NCBI GenBank assembly: GCA_037577475.1
Contig: CM075188.1
Span: 17,775,001-17,839,000, forward strand
Direction of reading: 5' to 3'
DNA length: 64,000 nt
Source of the DNA: Chaunax sp. Z400
Taxonomy: Eukaryota; Chordata; Actinopteri; Lophiiformes; Chaunacidae
Shown here: one piece after another, positions 14,257-27,300 of the stretch
Layout: each line of letters opens with the position of its first letter
Numbering within the stretch: position 1 is the first letter of the stretch
Translations under genes and position numbers: made by a program
Notes under the pieces: generated by a model
Database searches by the model: none
What the model saw: only the letters and a program-made list of their open reading frames with translations
What the model was told of the DNA's origin: nothing

Positions 14257-14276
14257 GGGGGGTGGGGGTGGGGGGG
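14257..14276 (+). other. Potential G-quadruplex
   Basis: Runs of 6, 5 and 7 G are separated by single T residues. Because the longest run can donate two tracts, four G-tracts of at least three are available with one-base loops, the most stable quadruplex class. No gene is nearby, so no role is implied. Confidence 0.6.
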
Positions 14277-16897
14277 AATGGTGTCCAAGAAGGTGCATAC
14301 CGACTGAAATTGTATGCAAGGCCACCATTCTAAAGCGTTTAACAAAAGGGCCATCCAGTGACCTAGCGTGGCATTGAAATGGCAGTCTTGGCCTTGCATT
14401 GTTTGACACATCACAAGATGGCAACCCAGTATCTCCTAGAGGTCATGGAGGATGGATGCACCACTAATCTCTGACACTCACTCCTGTGTGTGTGTGTGTG
14501 TGTGTTGTGTGGGTCGGGGGATGGGGTGGCGTCGACACAAGACAGATAGATAACTTTGCCTCCACCAGTGGGCTCAAACACAGACACATCTCTGGGCCTG
14601 CTGTGCTCTGTCAACCAAATCATTCCTACTGCTTGGTGGCTTTAGACCAGACGAGATTGCCCACCCCTCAATGATAAATCCTGGCCAAGAAAAGACTATA
14701 TATTAATCTGATATTGTCTTTTTATTGTTTGGGGAATAATGCAGTGGAAAGCGATGATTGATCGCAATGATTGATGTCAAATCATTCCACTTAGAGACCC
14801 ATGGATGTTTCTCCAGGGGGCATCTCACAAATCCAAAGAACAAAAGAGTCATCAAATGTTATTGAATGTTTCCTCACAACACTAAAGAACAAAAAGGGCA
14901 AACATCAAAAACTAAGTCAAAAAGCTCAGTCAAAGTTAATGTATATTAGATTATCAATGATTCAATCAATACAAACATTGATTGATTATTTCAAAATCAT
15001 AAAATGCTTCTTTCTCAATAGAATTATGCCTGTACTGGTCATACATTGTTTTAATAGTTTTTGTAATTATGCAGATTTAGGCTTTAAATCATGGAGTACA
15101 CTTCACAAACTGTGCCCACAAATGTCTTCAGCAGAGACTTCAGTGGATGGATAAATAGTGACCGAACTATATCTGCCACTGCACCCCAAGAGAGAATATT
15201 ATCAGGGAGGTTTGTGGTTTCATTGATTTCAAGACAGCAATCATGCCCATCTGATGTAGTGGGCTGAGGGAGGATAAGTGAGAGTCTGCAGTCAGTGGAG
15301 CAGCTCTGTTTGACAGTGGGACAACTCTGAGATAACATCAGCAATAACAATCCACCAAGTGAATTTAAAGAGTTATTTCCTGTAACCACAGGATGCCAAA
15401 TAACTGTTGCTTTGGCCTCAACAATTGTCTGAAATTAAATAAACAAAAATAATTACATCATGTGTGTGAGGTAAAAAGGAAAAAAAAAAAGAAAAGAGCC
15501 CTCCAGATGATCTCTTTATCTGATTTTCACCCTAAAATGTATTATTTTTGCTTTGGATTTCTAGCAGCTGTGGTTTCCATAATTGGTTGTCTGTTTTCAA
15601 CTGGTTCATATATTTTTTTCTTTTACACTTTTGTCCAACGGAGCAATTTTGTAGGGTGACCCCATTTTCATTACTCTTCAGCAACAAAATTGCATAAAAC
15701 ACAAAACATCTCCGCGGGCCCTCACTGGAAATTATCTCTGTACATGTGACGATGTTGTCAGGAGTGAGTTTCAAGCCATTAAGCGATTTGCGGTGAATCA
15801 GGGCCCACAGAAATAAATTGAATTTGCATTCGGATGGAGAGATAGAGATGATTATGCTCATGCTGCTTTTCTGAAAACTACCATATTTGGTTTTATAAGA
15901 GGCTTAATGAGTGATGATGTTAACTTCAGTGCGTTTTCCTCTTTTTTTAACCTGCCATGACAGCATAGACATTTCAATCAACTATGTGGACGCTAACAAC
16001 AGATGAAAGAAAAAAAAATCTACTGACTCTCTTTATCCTTCATTCATCATGTGCATATTTAGGTTTTAGGTCAACTTTAATACTGAAGATATGGCACAGA
16101 ACCGCTCAAAACTGTTGGCGCCTTGACATCTTTATGATTACAAAGAGTTTATATATAGGGCACGACATCCAGCATGAAAATAAACATGATGAATTAATCA
16201 GTTGTGCTTTAAGGGGTATGTATTTATGCAACGGAATTCCAAAGCCTTCTACGCTTGTGTGCTGTGTGGAGTCAGACCTCAAGCTATAAACCTATAGGAG
16301 CAGCAACAAGGATCCTTATTTGGCATTATTGTACTATTCTTACTGCACGCTAGTACCTTTTGTTATTTCTTTGCAACCTAATTTTTATTACAGTGTTAAC
16401 TATATCAAATGTATCTACAAACATTGACCACAGAAAATACCTTTTTTATGTAATTAATGAAAGAGATGAAAAGTTTCAAAGATAAATTTGCCCTTCACAA
16501 GAGTGGCTTGATGTTAAACCTTGTCCTCAAATGTCAAATTAAATGTTGCTCAGCAGAACATAATAATACATCATAATAACAATTTAACACTTGTTTCATT
16601 TTGTACAGCCTATTAGCCTATTATTACGTGTTTTAATATGTAGTTACAACATATGCATTTCTGAAAATTACATTTTTAAGAGGGGAAATATTTTAAAATT
16701 GAGCTATTAAAGTCACAATTTTAAAATAATTTGCTCTGGAAATTTAATTAAAAAAAAATTTTTAAGGAAATGTTATCCAACAATCCCACACTTTTATACT
16801 ATCAAATCGATAGATATCACAAAGAAAACAACAGCGAGGGTATGTAAAAAATATTGTGATGTCATGGTGCTCATCTCGCTTCCAAAATCATTCACAT

Positions 16898-16900
<3 letters not shown>

Positions 16901-16959
<59 letters not shown>
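16901..16959. repeat. (CA)n microsatellite
   Basis: An uninterrupted CA repeat of about 29 units. The His/Thr or Cys/Val runs in overlapping open frames are repeat artefacts. Confidence 0.98.
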
Positions 16960-16962
<3 letters not shown>

Positions 16963-17059
16963 TCAACACAAACTATCAATCGTGTCTGCTGCAATAACAT
17001 TGAAAGGCAAAGCCTCCTATTAATCTTTATTAAATCAACAGGGATTTGATAGTCTTACC

Positions 17060-17420
17060 TGCAGTGGAGTGCTTTGCCCCGTGTTGGAGATGTAAGTGTC
17101 TAGTGCATTGGGACAGGGGGAGATCTCTGGTTCACTTGTTGTTTGTCGGGTATGGGGTAGTTTGCTGTGTGGCTGGAAGCGACACCCCTTAGGGCCCACT
17201 GTGAATAGAGGTCAGGATAATAGACAGAGTCACACAACAAAGACTGATAATCCTGTCTCGCCCCGCAGCTCCCGTGTTGCAATCAGACATTTTAAGGGCA
17301 GTTAAGTTGCAGCGAGGGGCGGCTGAATGAGCCGCGGTTAGAAAAGACTCCCAAGCTCCCATTATGGACAATAACCGGTGTCAATTCGCAGCAATTAGAC
17401 CACTCAGATGTGTCAGCAGA
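17060..17420. promoter_or_regulatory. Best candidate conserved non-coding element / enhancer in the desert
   Basis: About 360 bp of roughly balanced base composition and high complexity, set in strongly AT-rich flanks and free of recognised repeats. It contains a SOX-type AACAAAG (17236-17242), a bicoid/OTX-type TAATCC (17248-17253), an ACAATAACC SOX-like site near 17370 and AATTAATAAA homeodomain-like cores near 17430. No exon structure or plausible protein is present. This texture is typical of developmental enhancers kept in vertebrate gene deserts, but the call is inference. Confidence 0.35.
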
Positions 17421-20400
17421 CAGGCCTCAAATTAATAAATAAATAACGTCAACCACAAGTGCTCGCTGATATAGCCTTTTGAGTCATTTGAGTCCCCCAG
17501 TGGTCTATTTCAGTGCAGAACACTTAGTCCTTCAAAAAGTGACGAGTTGTTCCTCCTTTTCCCCATTTATCCTGGATGACCTTTGAGGGATAATAGTCCT
17601 TAGTGAGCAAGTTGCTTAAATCTGCTTCAATTGGTCATTTGTTTAAAATTGCACCAATCCCTTGGTCCCAAGCACTGAAATAAACAAGAAAGGAAGCAAG
17701 ACACCTTTACTGCAATACATGAGCCTAATATGACATTAGCATTTACATAATTTGAAGACCTCATAAGATAATATTAAAGATAATTAATAAATTAAGACAC
17801 AAAATACATAAATTGACAATGTCTGAGAGACCTCAATGTACTGCAACACAAAGAAATTAACAAAATAACTCGATAACATCAATTAGCCAGCACACGTGAA
17901 GCATTCGAAAATGAGGTGGAAATGTACAAACCTGCATACAACCAATAACAGAAACGTGCAGCAAACACACAACCAAAAACAAGAATTTGCTGTAAATACG
18001 CAGAAAATTTCAGCCAAAAGTATAAAAGTGCTGCAGATGCACAAAGTGACAACCGTCAAACTATTTCCAGAGAACAACAAAAAATGCAGATCATAACTTG
18101 GAAATATTTGTTGTTGCCATGGTTTGGGACTCATGAAGTCACATCTGTGTATCATCCACTTATGTTTATGTTGTTAAATTCTGAGTTCTGCTACTGCACT
18201 CTGCACATGAGCTAAACATAGCCACTGCGCTCACCTCAGAGGACCTTACAGAAAGGAAAAGTGGAATTCTATCATTTCAGTGATTTGTGAGAAGAGTGTA
18301 TTTCTGACAGACATGAACCTTTTCTTATCCTTATGTCTTGCCTAATTGACAAACATTATTTCTTAATTTGCTTGAGGTTCGTTTCTCAAGTCTCACAGCC
18401 ATCATATCCATCAAAAATTGAAAGCTGTTGAAATGTCCAGACCAAGGTGATTGCTTCAGGCTTGAAAGTAAAGGAGAGTGTACTGTAAGAATAGTCGTGT
18501 AAAGTCAACATAAGATGAGAGTCTGTTTCACTTGATGGCCATAATGAATAAATACAATTACAAACCTTTACAATATAAACTATAATATAAATATATATAT
18601 ATATATATATATTTGTATATATAAAATTACAAAATACAATAACCACTCGGCTTAAAATCTGGTAGGTGTAATGTGGTAACAACTGAGCTGTTATCCAGTT
18701 TGTTATTGACAAGATGCTTGGAATTTATTGATATAACACTGTGAAAATAGTTCATATATTTGAAAAAAAAAAGAAACAATATACAATAGGGTCTCATATG
18801 ACATAGAGTAGCCGTGACACAGAACAAAGCAAAAGGACACAAAGAAGAGCCAGAATTTGACTGGGAGCACTCAATCAAGAGGAAGTCATTACTTCAGAAT
18901 AAGGGGGTAGTCATGCTTTGCTGCCCAGCTTCAGCCTAATACCTCACCTTTCAGCAATGCATAAATAATGTGCCAACTGTCTTTGATCTGTTGGGGGTGA
19001 TAACTTCACAAGAATACAAACACCTTGTACTGATTGAAGAGGCTCTGCCCTGTCCAAATATGTGTCAACAAGCATCACTCTCACACGAATGTACTGAGGG
19101 GGAAAAGAGAACAAAGAGAGAGCTGGACAAAGGTTCTACACTGTCAATGGAAAGAGAAACACTATCATTTCAGAAACAAAGATAAATAATTATGGTGCTT
19201 CAAATAAAAGGGTGATTTGAGAATGGGACTTTTTTTATTTATGATAATTCATCATAGAATAATAAGTTTCTCTTTCTAATAAAATGTATACAGTATGCTG
19301 ATTTCTTTGATTGGTCATTCAAATGTTATCTATGTAATCTATTAATTGAATTTTAATTACTTATTATAATTTCAAATTTTTAAAGTCATTCAGTCATTTC
19401 AGGTCCTTTTCAATGGGCCATAGAGGACCTTTCAAATTGCGATTCCCTCCAAGAAATCACAGAAGTCTGTAAAAGCCCTCTTCTGTGTCAGCAATACAGA
19501 TTGGGTTCCTGGACAGTCAGACAACCTGATACAGCTTAAAAAGGGGGGGAAAAAAAGCACTTCTCTCAGAGGTCAAAGCAAAGAAAAGCTGCCCTTTCAA
19601 ACAGAAAGAAAAACAAAAGCCTTTCAACTGGTCTACTCTAACTAAAAGTGCCCAAACTGTGTGAAATGAAGGGTCAAAACAGAATGGTAATATTTAAACT
19701 GTTAGACTTGCATCTCATTTCCTTTTCATATTTAAGCTGTGAAATTATGACAATTAATGGCCCAGACCTCACTGAGGTAATTTATTTTACCCTTATTCAC
19801 TGCTGTGAAGTAGTGAGTACAGCGATTTCAGAGACTGAAAGTTGCTAAAGACTAAAACTTTGTTTTTGGTTTTTCATACATTTTTTTGAATTTCACTGTA
19901 CGATTACTGAATTTTTAAAGTCCAGAACTAGGCAGCAGAATATTTTGTACAACTATTAGGAGCTCAATTGAAAGGTCGACAAAAGGAAATGCATGTTTGG
20001 TTCGTTCTGTTTCGCAGGGAATGAGGCTGAAAACAGGTTGGGTTTAGCCCAGGGAACTTATTAGCAGAGCATCCCTGGTGGATGAACTTCCAGGGAAAAG
20101 AAAAGGAGGTCCTTCTTCAGTGTTAGCTGTAATGCCATGAGCATCCTCTGCTGGTAAAGAAACACTTCAAACGCCTAGCCCCCACTGAAACTCACCAGAG
20201 ACGAAGTACTAATTAATAAGCTGCATAACCTGCATGAATAACCAATATGTGTGTACATACTCAGCATCCAATCTTACACTATACTCATATCCTGCATTGC
20301 AGATTACACTAATGAAAAATTGTACAAAAACAGTGCATTAACTCAGGGGAATAGTGGGTTCAGTTGCACTGTATATCAATGTACTGTATGCAGATGACAC

Positions 20401-20699
20401 TGTGTAAAACATCTGTTTATTTCATGAAGATTTCTTCTCTTTAAATGTTGACAGGCTGGGTAAATAGTAAGTGTGAATCAAGCCAGGTGTCATGCATGAG
20501 CCCTTCAGTTTGGATGTGCTGATTTGCAGAAATAGTACGTGAAATTATAACAAAATATTAAACAAAAAAGTTACATTCTTGCAAAATTGCTGCTCAATTG
20601 GGTTTTTTGAAAGATGCCCACTTATTTAAATGTCTATCATACATAAAGAAAAAAAAATGTTCACGGTAAAGTGGAAGGAATGCTCTGGTTTTGTACACA
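17421..20699. other. Gene desert, part 3
   Basis: No supported gene. It contains an AT repeat at about 18586-18622 and AT-rich unique sequence. Short open frames here have no recognisable composition or motif. Confidence 0.6.
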
Positions 20700-21980
20700 T
20701 ACCCCTAGACGATCCGACGGCCCACCGACGGGCCGTCTGACGTCAGAGCGCATGACCTGGAACTGGAACTGTTTACTGTAACAACAATATGTTTCAGTGG
20801 GGCTCATGCCGCACACCATTTGAAAGTTAAGATTCTTGTGATTTGATTTATGCAAACCATTTCAAGATACAATTACCGCAGCGGGTACAATCAACGCCAG
20901 CAAAAACAAAAACATAGATGACGTCACTCACCTATGGAGTCTTCCAACAATCTTTACAAGTCCATACAGTCCATATTTCAACATCATTGTCCACAAACAC
21001 AACCCTGTTACATTGGTAGGTGTCCAAAAAATCGAATCCAGTAAAATGTTTAGTCCACAAAACGTTATTACGTCCATAAATCGATCCATAAATCCAAACA
21101 GGCTGCTGTTTCATATTTCAGATTGCTGCTAGCCACACACATGGTCTGGGTCTCAAAATGGCTGCACACGCTGCCTTTTTGATTGACACCATGCTTGACC
21201 TATTATGTGCTTCCAATCTCGGGACATAAGACCAAATAGCCAACCAGCGTCAGCGTTGAGAGAAGTGACTCCCATTGATTTTTTCTATCTAAGACTGGGA
21301 ATATCATAGCTGACGCTGAAAGTGATTGACAGTTCACGTAGCCAATGAAATTCTTTAAAAAATGATATCCTGGTTCAGTGGGTTGAGCTAAGTTATGTAA
21401 CATCCACCTGTCACGGAGGAAAAAAATTAGCATAATATGTTTATAATTCAGTTACCCTGTTTCAGTAATACTGAGAGTGAATCTGGATGGTAACTAAGAT
21501 TGTTGAAGAGTTTTAGCGTTTTTATCATAGGTATGTGGCTGTGGTTACCAAGTGTCCTTTTGGAGTCTCCAAATGTACTTTTTTGGAAACGCCTAAACAT
21601 AATCTTAGAAAAACACGTGTAAAACACTCATTTTCTGTGGTATTGTTATCAACTTTGGACCTGAACTAGGTAAGACATCAGGCTATGGCCCCATTGTGTT
21701 TTCCAGCTCATAACTGTCAGCTGCAGTCATCTGTAGGTGTCGGTTTGCAAAATAATTCAGGCAATAATAAAAACATTTTTTTATTTCAGTGTGTTCAAAC
21801 CTCTGTAACTCTATGACAGTAGCACTCAGAGTGATTCTGACTGTTTGGGGAAGAAATTCAGAGTGTTTCCTTTCAAAAGATACCAAACCTATGCATGTGC
21901 TACAAATGGTTCAAGAATAGCTTTCAATTTACTTTGGGTATGCACTGGATAGGCGTTGTAGGCTAATTTAGCCGGAATGC
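20700..21980. repeat. Possible unclassified dispersed element with CpG-rich palindromic end
   Basis: The left end is a CpG-dense patch in AT-rich DNA, with an 8-bp perfect inverted repeat GACGGCCC (20716-20723) and GGGCCGTC (20730-20737). A second inverted pair, AGCGTCAGC near 21249 and GCTGACGCT near 21312, lies inside. The style suggests a non-autonomous DNA transposon, but I found no convincing terminal repeats or target duplication and no coding remnant. It could equally be unique sequence. Confidence 0.25.
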
Positions 21981-22119
21981 TAACAGGTTAAAAAAAAAAA
22001 TTAAGCCTGTTCCATAGTGCAAGCTTATCAAGCCAGGCTTATTCCAGTTAGTCTTACTCATTTTCACTTGATTCTGTTTAAACTCAGTTACTATGGCAAC
22101 TTACACTATCATAACTGGT

Positions 22120-22372
22120 ACAGCAGCTGTGGCTCAGTGGTAGAGCGGTTGTCCACTGATCAGAAGGTGGGTGGTTCGATCCCCAGTTCCCCCAGCCCAG
22201 ATGTCGAAGTATCCTTGAGCGAGATACTGAACCACAATTTGCTCCCCAGGTGCCATAAGGGCTGCCCACTGCTCCCCAGGGATGGATCAAATGCAGAGGA
22301 CAAATTACGCTACATTGTACTGTGTGTATAATTGTATGCAACCAATAAAGCTGATTATTATTATTCTATTCT
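22120..22372 (+). mobile_element. tRNA-derived SINE
   Basis: A clear RNA polymerase III promoter is present: A-box TGGCTCAGTGGTAGAG, and B-box GGTTCGATCCC about 35 bp further on. The central domain reads TCCTTGAGCGAGATACTGAA then TTGCTCCCCAGG, a core shared by several fish SINE families including V-SINE-like ones. The 3' part ends AACCAATAAAGCTGATTATT followed by TTATTCTATTCT simple repeats. This is not a functional tRNA gene: the anticodon arm is degenerate and the body runs on for more than 150 bp. Confidence 0.85.
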
Positions 22373-24000
22373 ATACCTTAACCAAAGTTCCTGAAAAGAG
22401 ATGCTTTTGCCAGCAACTCTCTGGTGCGCAGCAATATTGTTTAACTTTATTCACCACAGAAAATAAATAAATGAAGTTTGGAGAAAATCTCCTTAAATAA
22501 ACAATACATTAAATAAATTACACAATGATGAATGGCAATCTACATATGGCTGACACATGATAGATTCAGTTGTTTGTTTTTTTTCAGTTCAATATACTAT
22601 TGCTTAATCAATCATTTAGCAGGCCCAAAATTATTTAATTGCATATATTGCAAACGAATAATAGAACATTTGAAATAGAAATGCTTATCTTATGTTTGAA
22701 AATTGGATCTCTTAAATAATGTGTCAGGGCGGATGACATGTTTATTTTTCAACTGTAATATCCCTCATATCTATCAAATGTATGGGATCCTGATCAATAA
22801 TGTTTGTTTCTAAACACTGCCCCATATATTGTTGTCAAACTGTCAAATGTTGATATCGTTATCGGCCACAAAAAATCCAGAATTTGTTGGGCAATAATTT
22901 GGATTCTTTACCTTACACTGGCTAAATATGCCAAAACTAATGCAGCAATGCCAGGAAATAAGTGGTCAGCATCCCAAACCAACCAAATGACCTGACTAAG
23001 GTCTAAAAATCCTCAAAGAAGGATCACATTACTGCTTACTTAGAGTCAACCTCCAGCTCAAACAAGCCTCTTAAAAAATGATTGCTTTTCTCAAAACATA
23101 CCTGCTCTACTGACAAAATAGCACCATTTTTTGTTTTAATATTTTATTTTAAAATAAAGATTTACTGAACAAAAATACTCCAAACTAAAAAAAAAATAGA
23201 GAAATGTTGCTCATGGTGTTTGTACAAACAATAATTGATATTTTGTTGTAAACCAAAAGCAAGAACAACAAAAGCCTGACCTGTGCAGCCGCTGTAACAC
23301 ATGCTGTATTCACAACATCCATGGCAGAAAAGCTGCTTGAGCTCTAAAATAGATTGCTGGGCTGATGAAAAACCACCACGTGTGTACAATAATAACTCAT
23401 TGTTCATAGATACATGGACTGCAGCAATAATCTTCAGATCTGCTCAGCAAGGAAATATAGATATTTGCAAAAGCACTGAGGGGATTAGGCAGGGTTTTCT
23501 ACCTCCTGCGGTCCATGGTCTGTGTCATGCTGGGAACACCGGGAGCTCTGTGAAAGTCTGTTAAAGATAGGGAGGATTTGACCTAGCTGTTGAATTATTC
23601 TGATATGACCCAAACAAAGCCATCAGCATGAGACCAATGCAGGGGGTATATTCTGTTGTTGTCTTCTAACCTTCCTCTTTTCAATGAAGAGGAATATGAG
23701 CGATGTTTTAGTTATGTTAAGAAGTAATCATATTGGAATCTGAATTGAATTGTATTGCTATGTGCAAAATAACCATATAATTAATAAAGTATTTTATGTA
23801 CAGTATCATTAAGATTGTACATGGGAGCTGCAACGTACTTGAAAAAGCACATAGGTGAGAGCGTTATTTTAAAAAAGGTACATCAGTCTTTTGAAGAGGC
23901 TTTTCTTTTTCGTTTCAAACCTATTAGTTCACACTGCTGATGTACATGTACAGCTATTAACCCTCTCAGTGATTCTCCTGAGTTAATTCCTAATGAAAAA

Positions 24001-24300
24001 TAAATTGAGTTGCTCCCTACACTTTCATAATATTTCCTCCCCAGAATAAATGGGCTCCTTTATGAGAAAAGACACACTGTTGTTAATGATTTTATAAGCA
24101 GGGAGCCCACCTGACATCCTGTTTTCTATTACTGTTCTTTATTCAATTTGCAGGAAGCGCTGCAGGTGACCTAACCTATAAAAGGGCACTCCAAATTAAA
24201 TTATCAGAGCTTCTAGAAGTTTTATAAATTCAGAATCGGCCCCACAGAGGGATATCATATGAGAAACTAATGGCTTCACCTTTAGCTTCACATAAATCAA
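24001..24300. promoter_or_regulatory. Candidate conserved non-coding element
   Basis: Repeat-free sequence of mixed composition with clustered AT-hook and homeodomain-like cores (for example TTAATTCC, AAATTAAATTA, ATAAATCAATCG) and a CAGGTG E-box-like site near 24160. It has no coding potential. This is inference from texture only, weaker than the 17060-17420 block. Confidence 0.2.
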
Positions 24301-27300
24301 TCGCACAAAAGGTTAGAACACATCAGGCCAGAATGTATCAATGCACTTTTTAGTATTATAACGTGTAGTAATTTTAGAAGTGTGAATCACAGGTGTATGA
24401 GGTCATGTGAGTTTGTTTTGCATTGTGTGTCCTTGCATGTATGCACACATGTATGATGACACAACAACATACTGTGTGTAATAATAAAATGATTATTCAT
24501 ACCTTCACAACTGACCTAAGGGGGGGGGATTAAAGGCAAAAAACAATAAAATTGATATGAAATCATCCTGGTGTTGATGTTACGCTGATCAATTCATCAT
24601 TTTAGTCATTTAATGAGTAAAATTGTTCTGGTTGCAGCCTCTAGTTTTTTCTGTTTTGTACAATTGGTAGTTATCTTTTTCTAGTAGCATATAGCATTTT
24701 TAAACCAGATAATTAATAAAGAAAATCATTGTTATTTGCAGCCACTATATACAGATAAATACACTTTCATCTTTCACATTGTTTACATGCAATCTACTGG
24801 GAGGAATCTCCATAACATTATAGCAAGAACACTAAAATCTTTGGCCAAAATGGTTTTCATAACATGATTTTAAGATTATTCAGCTTAAATGCATTTGAAA
24901 GACCTCACATAAAAGCAATATTGATCATTTGATTCAGTGCAGTTGTGAAAAGTTGCAGCTTTACAGCTTTGTCACCTCAATAGGAGTCCCTTTATCCTTG
25001 AAAGAGCATAAATTCTTTCCAGTGTCACTTTGTTTCAGTCAGTATCCTAACAAGAGGTTGGTGGCAGAAAAAAAAAGGCCCAATCAGTAACACTTGTTGC
25101 ACCTGGGAACATGGAGATTTTGCTCTTCTGTGTTTGACAAAATGGAAAACAATGTCAGGAATATGGATAGGATCACTCAACTGTGTTCAATCTGAGTCAG
25201 GACAAATTCTTTTATGAAGCAGTCGAGCGTGAAGGAAATTCATTTGTAAATTGCACCCGATCTTTGGAGAAATTGCTCCTGTATCAAATTCCAGTCCAGA
25301 TGCAGAATTGACATAGAAATAAAATCTATTTCATATCTATACCACTGCACAGAAACTTTATGTGGCTTTATTTCAATATTAGCCAATAGTAGAGTGAACT
25401 CAGATGTAACTCTTCCCTTTAGGTGCATACTTTTTTACTCTCCTTTTAATGTTATGATAAAATATGTTTGCATTAGACATGTATCCTGTTTTTTTCATGA
25501 CAATCTGTCATAATTTTGAATTGTGACAATTTTTTTAAAGAAATCGTTACATTTTGAAATATCATTATTTATGTGTATTTGGCTATATCAAGATGAGACA
25601 AAAAAAAAAAAAAAAACATGTAGCCCCCAATAATTTGGCATGAATGATCCGTCCAAATTGATTAAATCAACAAAAAGAAAGAAAGTTGTATGGATCCAAG
25701 AGATATGCAACAATGCAAGTTCAATATGGCCAGGCTTTGTGTGAACTGGCTCAACAATACTTGGTCAGATGTAATTAGTATCATGATTGTGGTTATCAGC
25801 TTTGTTTGTTAACCCAAGCGTCCTGTTTCAGGTTAGGAAAGAGGCGTTTAGTGTGTCATTTGTATCTTCTTCCACATAAAATGGACTGATTGCATGTCAC
25901 CTCTATAATTATAATGGAGAGCTATCAAGAAAAAATGCTGCCTGGAAGTTTCTGATTATGTAAATTCATACATACTCAATGCCACCCATTCATTTCTAAC
26001 CTGATCACTGCATAGACAGCATTATTCTCAAGAATTGCATTTATGAATGATGTGACAACGTGATCACTTTAGTTTTCAGCCAATTCAAAGTGAAATTAAT
26101 TTCACTGAATAATACCTGTGATTTCTAATTGTTTTTCTATTAGCTGCTATAGAGTGTATGCACATAATGTCACATTACTCACTGAGAACTTGAGTGTCAG
26201 TTTTGCCATTCAGCCTCAATGCCACAAAAACACTGTTACTGTTGACTGTACAAACAGATTAACCAAGAAACCAGAGCTATCATTTTCAGACTGCAGAACA
26301 CTGAAGAAAAAAGATACCAATTGATCACTGAAATTCCCCAAAACAATAGTAAAAAGTGCACTGATCTGCAGTTGAGCATCTGTGATCAACAAATACTCAA
26401 AAACCTTATTGCATTTGTCAAGATGCTCATTGAAAGTCAAACTAACATTCTCAGCTTCACAGAGTTGTCCTAACGGTGTAGAATATGGCAATGTTTCGGC
26501 ACTCAGTCCAACTGAGGGAGGGCGTTCCAGTGGGAAAGTGACGTCAGTGCATACACTCTGTACCAGCACTGTAAAATGCATGTTGACTGCTAAGCATGAC
26601 TAAGAATAAAAGAATATTTCAAAGTGCATATTAGTGTTGCTCTACCTTCATCATTATTTTAGTATATGGTGGTATGTTGTGTAAAAATTAGACTATTAAT
26701 ATTACCTGAGGCAAATGGGAAAAAATATTTTCTGTATCACCAACTGAATGCATATTGACAAAAAAAAAGAAAAAAAGAAGAGTTTAGATGCATTTGCCTA
26801 CAGTTTGTGCTGCTTTGCTGTGATTACACAGTGTTGTTTGGTGACATTGTTAATGTACAGCTCAGCAAGTTTGCATATATAACATATTCCTACTGCTAAG
26901 AATCTATAATGCTTATAGAGAATTAGTGTTAAGGGGACGCTGTTTCTAGCCATTATTACCTGAAACTTTGAACATAACCTCCTAAACTCCTCCTTTAACA
27001 TACTTCACTAACCAATTAATCTCACTTTGTAGACTCCTCTGTTTGGAATTTTTATGTTTATTTGAAAGCAAAACAAGAAAAGACTATTATATTCTTGTAT
27101 GCATCAAGAGGAATTGAACTAAGTCTAATTCAAAGAGCTCTGGCACTTTTATTGGGGCACATATTTACTATTTCATTGCTTCTCTGACAAGAAACAGACA
27201 TTTCTGCTTTTATTTCATCAAGATGATTTCACACCAAATTACAGCCCTTTAAAGAGCTAAAGTAAATTTAATTCATATGCATGTTTATTGTGAAGGCCAG

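Larger units (their letters stand above)
11862..17059. other. Gene desert, part 2
   Basis: No coding exon or RNA gene was recognised. It holds a hairpin at 12768-12813, a G-quadruplex-type run at 14257-14276, a short GT repeat near 14486-14505 and a CA repeat at 16901-16959. Otherwise it is AT-rich unique sequence with nothing I can support. Confidence 0.6.

Noticed and set aside
15462..15861. Opposed open frames of 65 and 109 codons
   Set aside because: There are no splice signals or recognisable motifs, composition follows AT-rich DNA, and no exon partner was seen.
16794..17049. Cys/Val-rich and Thr/His-rich open frames on opposite strands
   Set aside because: They are translations of a CA microsatellite.
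22120..22200. Possible tRNA gene (good A- and B-boxes)
   Set aside because: It lacks a consistent cloverleaf and continues into a SINE body and tail.
22017..22341. Opposed open frames of 104 and 85 codons
   Set aside because: Both run through the SINE at 22120-22372; the apparent coding is the SINE body.
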